A stretch of DNA of 64,000 nucleotides from Mucilaginibacter aquaedulcis (GCF_030409325.1 NZ_JAUFPR010000004.1:419548-483547), one strand, 5' to 3'; numbered from the stretch's first letter, positions 34,159 to 43,204 are shown. A program made the numbers and translations. Notes: generated by a model from the letters alone, not told the origin.

Positions 34159-35913
34159 CTACTTTTTAAAAGCCGATATGCCGCTGTCTAAATATTGCAG
34201 ATAACTTGAAATATCATAGTTTGCCGGTGATGTAGGGATTTCCTTACCGCTGGCATCTTTCAATAAATTGCCATCGCTGTCAAGCATTACATATAGCGGC
34301 TGCGAGTTTGAGTTAAACCTTTTGGCTTCCAGATCGCTCCATTTACCGCCCAATGTGGTTATTTTTTTACCGCTGTAATCTGATACAAACTGCTCCTGCA
34401 ATGGCAGAGCCGCCTTATCATCTACTACAAGCTGCAGCAAAATAAAATCATTCTTTAGCCTGCTGAACACTTGCGGATCCGACCAAACATTGGCTTCCAT
34501 TTTACGGCAGTTAACGCAGTTAAACCCTGTAAAATCAATCAGTATAGGTTTGTGCGTGGCTTTTGATACCTGCAGGGCCTGGTCATAATCATACCAGGAA
34601 TCAAGCCCCCGGGTTTTTATACGGGTGTAGTTAGCCGCGTATTTCTTCTCGCCAATACTTGATGATATTGCAGCGGCAGCTGATGCCGGTGCAGATGAAG
34701 ATCCGCCACCATCCGGCACACTTGATAAATTAAAATCCTGTGTTGCCTCTGGCGGTAAAAACGCGCTAATAGATTTTAATGGAGCACCCCATAAGCCCGG
34801 TATCATGTATATCACAAACGCGAAGGTTATGATAGCCAAAAATATTCGGGGTATGCTGAGGTAAGGTACATCACTATCATGCGAAAACTTGATTTTACCA
34901 ATCAGGTATAAACCAACCATTAACCCAATGGCTATCCAGAGTGATAAAAATATTTCTCTGTCAAACCAGTTCCAATGATAGGCCAGGTCAACATTTGATA
35001 AAAATTTTAAAGCGAAAGCCAGTTCTAAAAACCCTAAAACCACCTTAACGCTGTTTAACCAGCCGCCAGATTTTGGCAAACTTTTTAATGCCGAAGGGAA
35101 CAGCGCGAAAAGCGTAAATGGCAATGCCAATGCCAGCGAAAAGCCAAACATACCTATCGCAGGGCCAAGCCTATCTCCTTTTGAAGCTGCATCTACTAAT
35201 AGTGTACCAATAATTGGGCCTGTACATGAAAACGATACCACTACCAGGGTTGATGCCATGAAGAATATGCCTGCAAGGCCCCCTTTATCAGCATTTTCAT
35301 CCAGTTTATTTGCTAATGAACTGGGTAAAGTAATTTCAAATGCACCCAGGAACGATATACCAAAAACAATAAGCAGTAAAAAGAAAAATATATTGAATAT
35401 GCCGTTTGTTGCAAGTTGGTTAAGCGCATCTGATCCAAAAATTATTGATATCAGCAAACCCAGGGTTACATAAATAACAATAATAGATGCACCATATATA
35501 AGCGACTGCCCTATGGCTTTGCGGCGGCTGCCGCTCTTTTTGGTAAAAAAGCTTACTGTTAATGGCAACAATGGGTATATACAAGGCAGTATAACCGCGG
35601 TAAAGCCACCCAGCAGGCCAAATATAAATATCTGCCAAAGGGTTTTAGGCTTTTCAGATGTTGGAGCGCTCTGACTTACCGCCGGTTTAGCAGCTACAGT
35701 TTTAGCTGCAGAATCGGCAGCCTTTTTTCGTATAGCTATGCTATCAGCAGCGGTTGGTATATCAGTAAATTGAACATCACTTGTTGATACGGTATCAACG
35801 TTGTTTTTTTGCGCTGCCAAAGCGGTTGTAGTTCCGGTGGTGCAAAAAATTGCTATTGCCGCTATTAAAACAAGCAATACACGCAGGCAGGGGAACCTAT
35901 TTAATAATTTCAT
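34159..35913 (-). CDS. DsbD-like thiol:disulfide interchange protein (membrane + thioredoxin domains)
   Basis: Passes electrons from cytoplasmic thioredoxin to periplasmic reductases. 584 residues: a signal/anchor segment (10-30), a linker, eight membrane helices at about 92-385 with the redox cysteines Cys111 (ILPCIYPLLP) and Cys230 (SFSCTGPIIG), a Ser/Ala-rich spacer, and a periplasmic thioredoxin domain with CVNC at 466-469. The N-terminal immunoglobulin-like nDsbD domain of the E. coli protein is absent here but is encoded as a separate protein by the next gene upstream (35935-36390), 21 bp away. Confidence 0.93.
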   Translation of the reverse strand: MKLLNRFPCLRVLLVLIAAIAIFCTTGTTTALAAQKNNVDTVSTSDVQFTDIPTAADSIAIRKKAADSAAKTVAAKPAVSQSAPTSEKPKTLWQIFIFGLLGGFTAVILPCIYPLLPLTVSFFTKKSGSRRKAIGQSLIYGASIIVIYVTLGLLISIIFGSDALNQLATNGIFNIFFFLLLIVFGISFLGAFEITLPSSLANKLDENADKGGLAGIFFMASTLVVVSFSCTGPIIGTLLVDAASKGDRLGPAIGMFGFSLALALPFTLFALFPSALKSLPKSGGWLNSVKVVLGFLELAFALKFLSNVDLAYHWNWFDREIFLSLWIAIGLMVGLYLIGKIKFSHDSDVPYLSIPRIFLAIITFAFVIYMIPGLWGAPLKSISAFLPPEATQDFNLSSVPDGGGSSSAPASAAAAISSSIGEKKYAANYTRIKTRGLDSWYDYDQALQVSKATHKPILIDFTGFNCVNCRKMEANVWSDPQVFSRLKNDFILLQLVVDDKAALPLQEQFVSDYSGKKITTLGGKWSDLEAKRFNSNSQPLYVMLDSDGNLLKDASGKEIPTSPANYDISSYLQYLDSGISAFKK

Positions 35914-35934
35914 TTGCTAAATCCTTAAGGGTAA

Positions 35935-36390
35935 TTATTTGCCTAAAGGAATAGTAAAATCAACATCTTCCGGCGGAAGGCATTTTTTGTCGTTACAGGT
36001 CATGTAGGTAAGTTTACCTGTTACCTTATCAACCTTGCCTGCTGCTTTGATACTTATTTTTTGTTGAAAAACCACCTCTTTTTCAAAGTAGCTAACATTC
36101 ATGTTAAATGCTTTCTCAAATTTGGTGATAGGAGCCGGTTCAGTGGTTTTGCCAACCGGTGCGTATAATTTTGAAGGAGTAAACTCAAATGAGGTTTTTA
36201 TAGGGCCGCCATCTTTAACATTAAGCGAGTATATATGCCAGCCGGGTTGAATGGTAGCTTTTAAAAGCACAACGGCTTCTTTATCATTCAATTTTTTTGC
36301 CGCGTATGACCATCTTACGGGCGTCTCGATCTGGGCATAGGCCCCTGCGCTTAGTACCAGCGCAACAATAACCAACAGTACTCTCTTCAT
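35935..36390 (-). CDS. Separate DsbD N-terminal-domain protein
   Basis: 151-residue exported protein, signal peptide 1-19 (ending AYAQ). The mature part matches the DsbD N-terminal (DsbC/DsbD-like) domain: PGWHIYSLNVKDGGPIKTSFEF and the pair of cysteines in LTYMTCNDKKCLPPEDVDF. It probably receives electrons from the thioredoxin domain of the membrane protein encoded just downstream and delivers them to periplasmic substrates. The two genes together rebuild a full DsbD. Confidence 0.9.
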   Translation of the reverse strand: MKRVLLVIVALVLSAGAYAQIETPVRWSYAAKKLNDKEAVVLLKATIQPGWHIYSLNVKDGGPIKTSFEFTPSKLYAPVGKTTEPAPITKFEKAFNMNVSYFEKEVVFQQKISIKAAGKVDKVTGKLTYMTCNDKKCLPPEDVDFTIPLGK

Positions 36391-36394
36391 TTAA

Positions 36395-37165
36395 TTATTT
36401 ATTTAAAAATTCAATTTGTTTTAAATTAAACTCCTGCAGCCCCTGGCTGCTTTCAACAACCAGCAACCCTTCATCCTTCACATTTCTGATGATGCCTTCA
36501 AAAACTACATCATTTGACCTGAAACGTTTTACCTGATTTAGCCAATATAACCTCGCCAGGTAAGTATCTCTAACAAATAAAAGCTTACCGGCCTTTAAAT
36601 TAAGGTAATAAGCTTCAATATGACTGCAAATTTCAGATAATATTGTTTTTAAATCATAATCCCTGTGTAAGATTTGCTTCACAGAGATGGCGATCCCGGC
36701 GTCGGGATCAAAATTATCCTGATTTATGTTAAGTCCTATGCCAATTATTGCATTTTTTATCTGATTTCCCTGCAAGTGGGTTTCTATCAATATGCCGCCA
36801 AGCTTACGGTCGTCATAATAAATATCATTGGGCCATTTTATTTTCAATTTATCACCCAGGTAAGGCCTCAGCGCATCGTGAACACCAAGGCTCACTACCC
36901 GGTTCAGATCAAACTGGTTGGCTACGGCCAAAAACAAGGGGTTCAGCAAAATACTGAATGTTAGGTTTTTTCCGGGTTCACTATGCCATTTATTTTGTTG
37001 CTGACCGCGGCCGGCATATTGGCTTTCTGCCATAATGACCGTACCTTCAGGCAATGGCTTGGAATTTGACAGTAATGTTTTGAGGAAAGTGTTTGTTGAA
37101 TCAACTTCTTTAATTGTTACTAAATTTTGACCAACAAATAATCCCGAAAATATGTTATTTTGCAA
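36395..37165 (-). CDS. birA: Biotin--[acetyl-CoA-carboxylase] ligase
   Basis: Attaches biotin to the carboxylase carrier protein. 256 residues, the short form without the N-terminal helix-turn-helix repressor domain. The catalytic core has EVDSTNTFLK, the biotin/ATP loop YAGRGQQQNKWHSEPGKNL, KIKWPNDIYYDDRKLGGILIE and IGIGLNINQ. A short C-terminal SH3-like domain ends the protein. It lies 4 bp upstream of the nDsbD-like gene on the same strand and is divergent from rsfS. Confidence 0.95.
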   Translation of the reverse strand: MQNNIFSGLFVGQNLVTIKEVDSTNTFLKTLLSNSKPLPEGTVIMAESQYAGRGQQQNKWHSEPGKNLTFSILLNPLFLAVANQFDLNRVVSLGVHDALRPYLGDKLKIKWPNDIYYDDRKLGGILIETHLQGNQIKNAIIGIGLNINQDNFDPDAGIAISVKQILHRDYDLKTILSEICSHIEAYYLNLKAGKLLFVRDTYLARLYWLNQVKRFRSNDVVFEGIIRNVKDEGLLVVESSQGLQEFNLKQIEFLNK

Positions 37166-37212
37166 AGTATAATAATTTTTAACTCAAAAACGTTCAAAAC
37201 TAATTCTTTTTG

Positions 37213-37587
37213 ATGGTAAAAAACAAAGTGTTAAATCAATCAACCTATATTTCTGAACTTGCCATACATGGCATACAGGAAAAAAAGGGGAACGATATTG
37301 TAAGGTTAGACCTTCGTAACATATTCAGTTCCGTGTCAGATTATTTTGTGATCTGTCATGCCGATTCATCTACCCAGGTAAAAGCGATAGCTAATAGTAT
37401 TGAAGATGAAATTTTCAAAGCAACACAGCAGGAGCCCTGGCGAAAAGAAGGACTTGAATACGGAGAGTGGATACTGCTTGATTATGTGGATGTTGTGATC
37501 CACGTTTTCAGAACCGACAAACGTGAATTTTACGGCGTGGAGGATTTGTGGGGCGATGCCGAAATTAAATCTTATAAAAGTGCTTAA
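37213..37587 (+). CDS. rsfS: Ribosome silencing factor RsfS
   Basis: 124 residues; binds ribosomal protein L14 and blocks subunit joining in starvation. The conserved run is GNDIVRLDLRNIFSSVSDYFVICHADSSTQVKAIANSIED followed by GEWILLDYVDVVIHVFRTDKREFYGVEDLWGDAE. A TTG one codon upstream is in frame; the ATG at 37213 is preferred. Next to ftsH, as is frequent in Bacteroidota. Confidence 0.96.
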   Translation: MVKNKVLNQSTYISELAIHGIQEKKGNDIVRLDLRNIFSSVSDYFVICHADSSTQVKAIANSIEDEIFKATQQEPWRKEGLEYGEWILLDYVDVVIHVFRTDKREFYGVEDLWGDAEIKSYKSA

Positions 37588-37659
37588 ACATTCGTCACAA
37601 AAACCCTTCAGGGCGAGTCATGGTACTAACCCTTTGCAAAATTTTTAAATTATAGATTG

Positions 37660-37667
37660 TAAGTTTG
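37660..37667 (+). promoter_or_regulatory. Probable ftsH -7 element
   Basis: TAAGTTTG, exact TAnnTTTG match, 16 bp upstream of the ftsH ATG. The nearest TTG is at 37634-37636, giving a 23-bp spacer that is slightly long. Confidence 0.45.
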
Positions 37668-37683
37668 AGCTCCTAACAAAGAA

Positions 37684-39807
37684 ATGAAAGATAAAGATAA
37701 TAAATCAGAAAGTCCGAAACCTATCAGAAAGATGCTTAATAAAAAAACACCACCAAAACCACCTAAGTTTAACATTATGTGGCTTTATGGCATTGTTATT
37801 TTAGCATTTTTGCTGGTACCCACACTGTTAAGCGGCGGCTCAGGCAAAAACATCAACTTCCAGGATTTTGAGGCAATGCTTAAGCAAAATGATGTTGATA
37901 AGCTGGTAGCCTACAAAAGCGGCGATCTGGTTGTTGCCGAGGTTTACATTAAAAAAGAGAGTTTGAAAAAACCTCAGTATGCCAATGCCGGTAAAGAACA
38001 GCGCTTATTCAACGCGGCCAACAATGGCCCTCAGTATACTTTTACCGATGCATCATACGAAAGCCTAAAGCAATCAGTACTGAATGCTGAAAAGGATATG
38101 CCCGAAGATCAAAAGGTTCCTATCCAGTATGAGCAAGGCCACGAAAGCTTTTTATCAAACTGGCTGGTTCAGGGTGTTATCATGGTGATCCTCTTTGCAG
38201 GTGTATGGATATTTATCATGCGCCGCATGAGCGGTGGCTCTGGCGGTGGCCCGGGTGGCCAGATATTCAATATCGGCAAATCAAAAGCTACTTTGTTTGA
38301 TAAAGAGGCCCAGGTATCGGTAACGTTTAACGATGTGGCCGGTTTGGAAGAAGCAAAGCAAGAAGTAATGGAAATTGTTGATTTCCTAAAAAATCCTAAA
38401 AAATATACTAACCTGGGTGGTAAAATACCTAAAGGCGCATTGTTGGTAGGTTCGCCGGGTACAGGTAAAACCTTATTGGCCAAAGCTGTTGCCGGTGAAG
38501 CGCAGGTGCCATTCTTCTCTCTGTCAGGTTCTGACTTTGTGGAGATGTTTGTGGGCGTCGGCGCGTCACGAGTTCGTGATCTGTTCCGCCAGGCTAAAGA
38601 CAAGGCCCCTTGTATCATATTTATTGACGAGATTGATGCTATTGGCCGTGCCCGTGGTAAAAACAATATTGTAGGCGGTAATGACGAGCGCGAAAACACA
38701 CTGAACCAGTTACTGGTTGAAATGGATGGTTTCGGAACCGACTCGGGTATTATCATTCTGGCAGCCACCAACCGTCCTGACGTGCTTGACTCTGCGCTGC
38801 TGCGCCCGGGCCGTTTTGACAGGCAGGTATCTATCGATAAACCTGACTTGGTTGGTCGTGAGCAAATATTTAAAGTACACTTGAAACCGGTTAAACTGGC
38901 AGATGGTGTCGATGCTAAAAAATTATCAGCCCAAACACCAGGTTTTGCCGGTGCTGAAATAGCCAATGTTTGTAACGAAGCTGCTTTGATTGCTGCCCGT
39001 AAAAACAAAGAGGCTGTTGATATGCAGGATTTTCAGGATGCTATTGACCGTGTGATTGGCGGTTTGGAAAAGAAAAACAAGATCATATCTCCAGAAGAAA
39101 AACGTATTGTGGCTTACCACGAAGCTGGTCACGCTATTGCGGGCTGGTTCCTGGAACATGCCGATCCATTGGTAAAGGTATCCATAGTTCCGCGTGGTGT
39201 TGCCGCGCTGGGTTATGCCCAATACCTGCCAAAAGAGCAATTCCTGTACACCACAGAGCAGCTGCTTGATGGTATGTGTATGACACTAGGTGGCCGTGTT
39301 GCCGAAGATCTTACTTTCGGTAAAATATCTACCGGTGCACAAAATGACCTGGAGCGTATTACCAAGCTGGCTTATGCCATGGTAACTATTTATGGTATGA
39401 ACACCAAAGTTGGTAACGTATCATTTAACGACACCCAGGGCGAGTACCAGTTTAACAAACCATATTCAGAAAAAACATCTGAATTGATTGATGACGAAGT
39501 ACGCAACCAGATAGCCGAAGTTTACGAACGTACCAAACAACTGCTTACCGATAAACGCGAAGGACTGGAAAAACTGGCCAACAAGTTATTGGAAAAAGAG
39601 ATCCTGTTCCAGTCAGACCTGGAAGAGATCCTGGGCAAACGTCCGTTTGATCACCGTACCACTTATGATGAGTTTGTGAACGGCACTGAAGAATCAAACC
39701 AGGAGCCGGTGGCTCAAAACCTGATTCATGAGGGTGTAAGCGATCATTCAGGTACCTTTAACCGTAATCCGGAAGAAAAGGACGCCAGCGGAACTGAGAG
39801 CAAGTAA
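37684..39807 (+). CDS. ftsH: ATP-dependent zinc metalloprotease FtsH
   Basis: Membrane-bound AAA+ protease for quality control of membrane proteins. 707 residues. Membrane helices at about 31-50 and 160-179 enclose a periplasmic domain. Walker A GSPGTGKT is at 256-263, Walker B FIDEIDAIGR near 313-322, the second region of homology ATNRPDVLDSALLRPGRFDRQ, and the zinc site HEAGH at 479-483. The C-terminal tail is polar and acidic. Longer than the E. coli enzyme by about 60 residues, chiefly from the basic Pro/Lys-rich N-terminus and the C-terminal tail. Confidence 0.98.
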   Translation: MKDKDNKSESPKPIRKMLNKKTPPKPPKFNIMWLYGIVILAFLLVPTLLSGGSGKNINFQDFEAMLKQNDVDKLVAYKSGDLVVAEVYIKKESLKKPQYANAGKEQRLFNAANNGPQYTFTDASYESLKQSVLNAEKDMPEDQKVPIQYEQGHESFLSNWLVQGVIMVILFAGVWIFIMRRMSGGSGGGPGGQIFNIGKSKATLFDKEAQVSVTFNDVAGLEEAKQEVMEIVDFLKNPKKYTNLGGKIPKGALLVGSPGTGKTLLAKAVAGEAQVPFFSLSGSDFVEMFVGVGASRVRDLFRQAKDKAPCIIFIDEIDAIGRARGKNNIVGGNDERENTLNQLLVEMDGFGTDSGIIILAATNRPDVLDSALLRPGRFDRQVSIDKPDLVGREQIFKVHLKPVKLADGVDAKKLSAQTPGFAGAEIANVCNEAALIAARKNKEAVDMQDFQDAIDRVIGGLEKKNKIISPEEKRIVAYHEAGHAIAGWFLEHADPLVKVSIVPRGVAALGYAQYLPKEQFLYTTEQLLDGMCMTLGGRVAEDLTFGKISTGAQNDLERITKLAYAMVTIYGMNTKVGNVSFNDTQGEYQFNKPYSEKTSELIDDEVRNQIAEVYERTKQLLTDKREGLEKLANKLLEKEILFQSDLEEILGKRPFDHRTTYDEFVNGTEESNQEPVAQNLIHEGVSDHSGTFNRNPEEKDASGTESK

Positions 39808-39824
39808 AATAAAACATACTAAAC

Positions 39825-39860
39825 AAAGCCATCAGCCAAAGCTGGTGGCTTTATTTTTTT
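39825..39860 (+). terminator. Terminator between ftsH and the LUD-domain gene
   Basis: AAAGCCATCAGC / GCTGGTGGCTTT stem with a CAAA loop, then ATTTTTTT. Only 5 bp separate it from the next ATG, so the downstream gene either depends on read-through or has a promoter inside ftsH. Confidence 0.88.
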
Positions 39861-39864
39861 AACT

Positions 39865-40515
39865 ATGAGGGATATCACTACATCAAAAGAAAAACTGCTC
39901 AAAAAGATACGTAAGGCTCTTCTGGAAAAAAGGGACAACCCATACCCCCAACTGGAAGATCTGCCGCATTACGCACCAGCCGATGAAATTCCCGAAGTAA
40001 TTTTTGCCGAACAATTCACGGCCGTGAACGGCCAGTTTATTTTTTGCGAAGATGAGATACAATTCATTGAAACCCTGCTTACCCTTGCCGAAGAGCGAAA
40101 CTGGCGCAAGATATATTGTTGGGAACCTAGCCTGCAGGAAGTACTTACCCGTTTTGAATATCCTTTTTACGAAACTGATAAAGATTTTGAACAAGCCGAT
40201 GTAGGCTTCACTTTCTGTGAGGCCCTCATTGCCCGCAATGGCAGCATCTTGCTTTCAAATGGCAACATGGCTGGCCGTCGCCTCAGTATATATCCCCCTG
40301 TACATATTGTGTTGGCCTACACCTCACAAATGGTGCTTGACCTTAAAGATGGTTTTAAACTCCTCAAAAACAAGTATGGCTCAAACTTGCCATCGATGAT
40401 AAGCAACGTTACCGGACCAAGCCGAACCGCTGATATTGAGAAAACACTTGTACTTGGCGCTCATGGCCCTAAGGAGCTTTTTGTGTTTCTGTTGGATGAT
40501 AGTAACAACGATTGA
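39865..40515 (+). CDS. LUD (LutC/YkgG) domain protein
   Basis: 216-residue LUD-domain protein (PF02589). The end of the domain is clear: VGFTFCEALIARNGSILLSNGNMAGRRLSIYPPVHIVLAYTSQ and the SNVTGPSRTADIEKTLVLGAHGPKEL segment, shared with LutC. In lactate-utilisation operons LutC works with LutA and LutB, but neither is present here. In Bacteroidota a lone LUD protein often follows ftsH; its role is unknown. Confidence 0.9.
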   Translation: MRDITTSKEKLLKKIRKALLEKRDNPYPQLEDLPHYAPADEIPEVIFAEQFTAVNGQFIFCEDEIQFIETLLTLAEERNWRKIYCWEPSLQEVLTRFEYPFYETDKDFEQADVGFTFCEALIARNGSILLSNGNMAGRRLSIYPPVHIVLAYTSQMVLDLKDGFKLLKNKYGSNLPSMISNVTGPSRTADIEKTLVLGAHGPKELFVFLLDDSNND

Positions 40516-40666
40516 GCTACAAAAAGTTAACCCAATATTAAATCACATCTCTTATAATAAACAATAGTTCAGATACTTAACTTTTGTTTAGATATTCTAT
40601 TCAGTCTGAAAATTTGTACGTTATTTAACTACGTATTTAGTAGATTGCCGCAAAAAAACCAACGTT

Positions 40667-41029
40667 ATGGAACAAATTGATTTAGACATTGCTAAAAAAA
40701 TGGTAGACAACTACCAAGAAACAAGGAAAAAGCTAATTGATAAAACACACAATATTAATGATACTGAGTCTATCTGGATACCACTTGATCATTTTAAAAG
40801 CTTTATCAATAATTTACCTGAAAATGCAAGCGGTGTAAGGATCTATCTGGCAGCTTACGATGATACCGAACCACACTACCCAAACCAAACCACAGCTATT
40901 TTGATGGGCACAGTTAGCAGCGGCGATGACCACACAGATGTTATAGCCAGTGATGGTACATTGGATGATGGCGATCGTGGCATGGAGCCTTATAACAAGG
41001 GCAAAGCTTGTCCACCGTTTTGCTCGTAA
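40667..41029 (+). CDS. Hypothetical protein, 120 residues
   Basis: Soluble acidic protein with no signal peptide or membrane segment. Notable stretches are WIPLDHFKSFINNLPENASGVRIYLAAYDDTEPHYPNQTTAILMGT and the end GKACPPFCS with two cysteines. I recognise no named family. It has its own terminator (41057-41099) and is followed by the signalling cluster starting at 41124, with which it may be linked. Confidence 0.8.
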   Translation: MEQIDLDIAKKMVDNYQETRKKLIDKTHNINDTESIWIPLDHFKSFINNLPENASGVRIYLAAYDDTEPHYPNQTTAILMGTVSSGDDHTDVIASDGTLDDGDRGMEPYNKGKACPPFCS

Positions 41030-41056
41030 GCCAGGGCTAATGCCAATAGATTACTT

Positions 41057-41099
41057 AACAAAAAGCTAAAAGGATATTTCTATTTTAGCTTTTTGTTTT
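41057..41099 (+). terminator. Terminator after the 120-residue hypothetical gene
   Basis: Stem AACAAAAAGCTAAAA / TTTTAGCTTTTTGTT, then TT. Mostly A-T pairs. Confidence 0.75.
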
Positions 41100-41123
41100 A
41101 TAAGGATCGCTATACGCCGGCTC

Positions 41124-41771
41124 ATGTTAGATTATCTGTACTTCTTTTTTGAGATACTCGCTTTAATAAGCTGCTTATATTCCTATAGAAAGCTCGATCA
41201 AAATTTTAAACTGTTTCTCCCTTTCCTCCTGTTCATCGTTATTTACGAATTTGCCAACATTTTTAACTGGCTCATGTGGAACCACTCAAACGCCTGGTGC
41301 AATAACCTGGAGGGTATTGTTGAGCTAACTGTTTACGGCTGGTTCATGGCTTCGTTAGATAAAAGGCCATCATACCGCAAAAAGGTTTACTGGGCGGTTG
41401 CAGCCGGTATTGCTATAACCCTGGTTGACATGTTTTTTATACAGGGCTTCTGGAATTTAGGTACTATCGGCATTGTGGTACAAAATACTATACAGGCAAC
41501 TTTGGTATGTATTTATTACCGCAATTTGATAAATAACACCGATGAGTATCTTGACCTGTTAAGCTACCCCCCGTTTTATGCAACCATAGGTTTGTTATTT
41601 TATTCGTTAGCCAACTTTTTTTACTACGCTGTTTTTAGCTACATGCTTTATAAAAATAATTATCACTTTTATATTTTGGCAAGGGTAATTACAGACATAG
41701 GCTGCGTATTCATATATTCACTTTTAGCTGTCTCATTTTTATGCTTTTCAAGGACGAAGAAGTTATCCTGA
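41124..41771 (+). CDS. Integral membrane protein of unknown function, kinase-linked
   Basis: 215 residues with about six membrane helices (approximate spans 3-18, 29-50, 85-103, 115-132, 150-170, 185-208) and short loops. Family not recognised. The histidine kinase gene starts inside its last 31 bp in another frame, and the response regulator overlaps the kinase gene, so the three are translationally coupled. A membrane sensor or accessory subunit for the kinase, which itself has only one helix, is a reasonable inference. Confidence 0.85.
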   Translation: MLDYLYFFFEILALISCLYSYRKLDQNFKLFLPFLLFIVIYEFANIFNWLMWNHSNAWCNNLEGIVELTVYGWFMASLDKRPSYRKKVYWAVAAGIAITLVDMFFIQGFWNLGTIGIVVQNTIQATLVCIYYRNLINNTDEYLDLLSYPPFYATIGLLFYSLANFFYYAVFSYMLYKNNYHFYILARVITDIGCVFIYSLLAVSFLCFSRTKKLS

Positions 41772-42571
41772 TTTTGATTGCAGGCACAGCTATGTTAATG
41801 TTGCTTGGCGTATTTATTGTGAGCTTTTTGTTGATTTATCAGCGAAAACAAAACAAAAACCTGTTTGAAAAGGAACAGCTTAAATCATCTTTTCAACAGG
41901 AGCTGCTTAAAACCCGTATGGAAATTCAGGAGGAAACACTTAATACTGTAAGCCGTGAGCTTCATGACAATATAACCCAGGTTTTATCATTTGTAAAACT
42001 TAACCTGGGTGTATTAGGAAAAACCCTGGACAGCAGCGGACAAGCAAAGATCAACGATAACCGGGAGCTGATTGCGCAATCTATCAGTGATCTGCGCAAC
42101 CTTTCAAAAAGCATCAGCTTTGAGCATATTAGCGCCATTGGCCTGGTGAAAACGCTGGAAATGGAGGCCGAACGCATTAACAGAAGCGGGATCATAAACA
42201 TAACTCTCCAAATTGCTGGTGATGTGTTTGCCCTTGGCGAACAGCGCGAACTGGTTTTATTCAGGATATTTCAGGAGGCTTTAAATAACGCCTTAAAATA
42301 CGCGCAGGCGGCAAACTTTAAAATCAGCTTGTATTATAAAGCACAAATGTTTAATTTGACCGTCGAAGATGATGGTATCGGTTTCGACCCCCGATCACTG
42401 AAAGATAAAAGCGGATCAGGCTTACGAAACATTACAAACAGGGCATCATTAATTGGTGCCGAAACAGCTATAAACAGCTCGCCGGGTAACGGCTGCAGTA
42501 TTAAGCTATCCCTCAATCCTCTCGAATTACAAACTTATGCTAACGGAACCCATTCAAATAGCCCTGGTTGA
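41741..42571 (+). CDS. NarL-type sensor histidine kinase
   Basis: 276 residues. One membrane helix at about 9-33, a coiled coil, then a HisKA_3 dimerisation domain with phosphoacceptor His75 in SRELHDNITQVLSFVKLNLG and a HATPase_c domain: N box FRIFQEALNNALKYAQA, G1 VEDDGIGFDP, G2 GSGLRNITNRASLIGA. It has no periplasmic sensor domain, so the input is probably the overlapping membrane protein. The cognate regulator overlaps its 3' end by 35 bp. Confidence 0.94.
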   Translation: MLFKDEEVILILIAGTAMLMLLGVFIVSFLLIYQRKQNKNLFEKEQLKSSFQQELLKTRMEIQEETLNTVSRELHDNITQVLSFVKLNLGVLGKTLDSSGQAKINDNRELIAQSISDLRNLSKSISFEHISAIGLVKTLEMEAERINRSGIINITLQIAGDVFALGEQRELVLFRIFQEALNNALKYAQAANFKISLYYKAQMFNLTVEDDGIGFDPRSLKDKSGSGLRNITNRASLIGAETAINSSPGNGCSIKLSLNPLELQTYANGTHSNSPG

Positions 42572-43181
42572 TGATCACCGCCTTTTCAGAAGTGGAATAG
42601 CATCATTAATAGTGAGCCTCAACCGCTATAATATCCTGTTTGAGGCTTCCAACGGTAAAGAGTTAGTTGATAAAATAAGTACCGGTCTTGTCCCAAACAT
42701 CGTACTGCTTGATATTAATATGCCGGTTATGGATGGCATATCAACAGCGCAATGGCTTAAAAAACATCAGCCCTCTATCCGCGTTATCATATTATCCATG
42801 TTTGAGGATGCCGAAAAGGTACTTACCATGGTCAGAATGGGTGTAAAGGGTTATTTACTTAAAGATTCTGAACCACATGAATTTGAAACCGCCCTGCTCA
42901 AAGTTTCCGATGGTGACTTATATTACCCCGATTTTGTTACCAAGCATCTGCTAAACAATTTTAATAGTGATAAAACCTCGCAGGTAAAGCTAAACCCACG
43001 CGAGATTGAATTTTTACGTCTCACTGGTACCGAACTTACCTACAAAGAAATTGCCGATACCATGTGTATTAGCGTGCGTACCGTGGATAGCTACCGCGAC
43101 CAGCTTTTTGATAAACTGGGTATTAAAAGCCGCGTTGGCCTGGTATTATACAGCATAAAAAACAAACTGATCGATTTGTAA
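42537..43181 (+). CDS. LuxR/NarL family response regulator
   Basis: 214 residues. Receiver domain 1-125 with acidic pocket (VDDH) and phosphorylated Asp59 in VLLDINMPVMDG, conserved Lys in KGYLLKDSEP. The C-terminal GerE helix-turn-helix is LNPREIEFLRLTGTELTYKEIADTMCISVRTVDSYRDQLFDKLGIKSR. Overlaps the kinase gene in another frame. A perfect palindrome (43180-43204) begins at its stop codon. Confidence 0.96.
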   Translation: MLTEPIQIALVDDHRLFRSGIASLIVSLNRYNILFEASNGKELVDKISTGLVPNIVLLDINMPVMDGISTAQWLKKHQPSIRVIILSMFEDAEKVLTMVRMGVKGYLLKDSEPHEFETALLKVSDGDLYYPDFVTKHLLNNFNSDKTSQVKLNPREIEFLRLTGTELTYKEIADTMCISVRTVDSYRDQLFDKLGIKSRVGLVLYSIKNKLIDL

Positions 43182-43204
43182 TTTGCTAATTTTATTAGCA
43201 AATT
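43180..43204. promoter_or_regulatory. Perfect 11-bp palindrome after the response regulator gene
   Basis: AATTTGCTAAT-TTT-ATTAGCAAATT spans the regulator's stop and ends 6 bp before the radical SAM gene start. It may be a weak hairpin terminator or an operator for the NarL-type regulator; there is no T-run. Confidence 0.4.

Noticed and set aside
38169..39008. 279-residue open frame on the minus strand inside ftsH
   Set aside because: Exact antisense of the conserved FtsH AAA+ domain; its Ser/Pro/Arg-rich composition is the usual shadow of a strongly coding plus strand.
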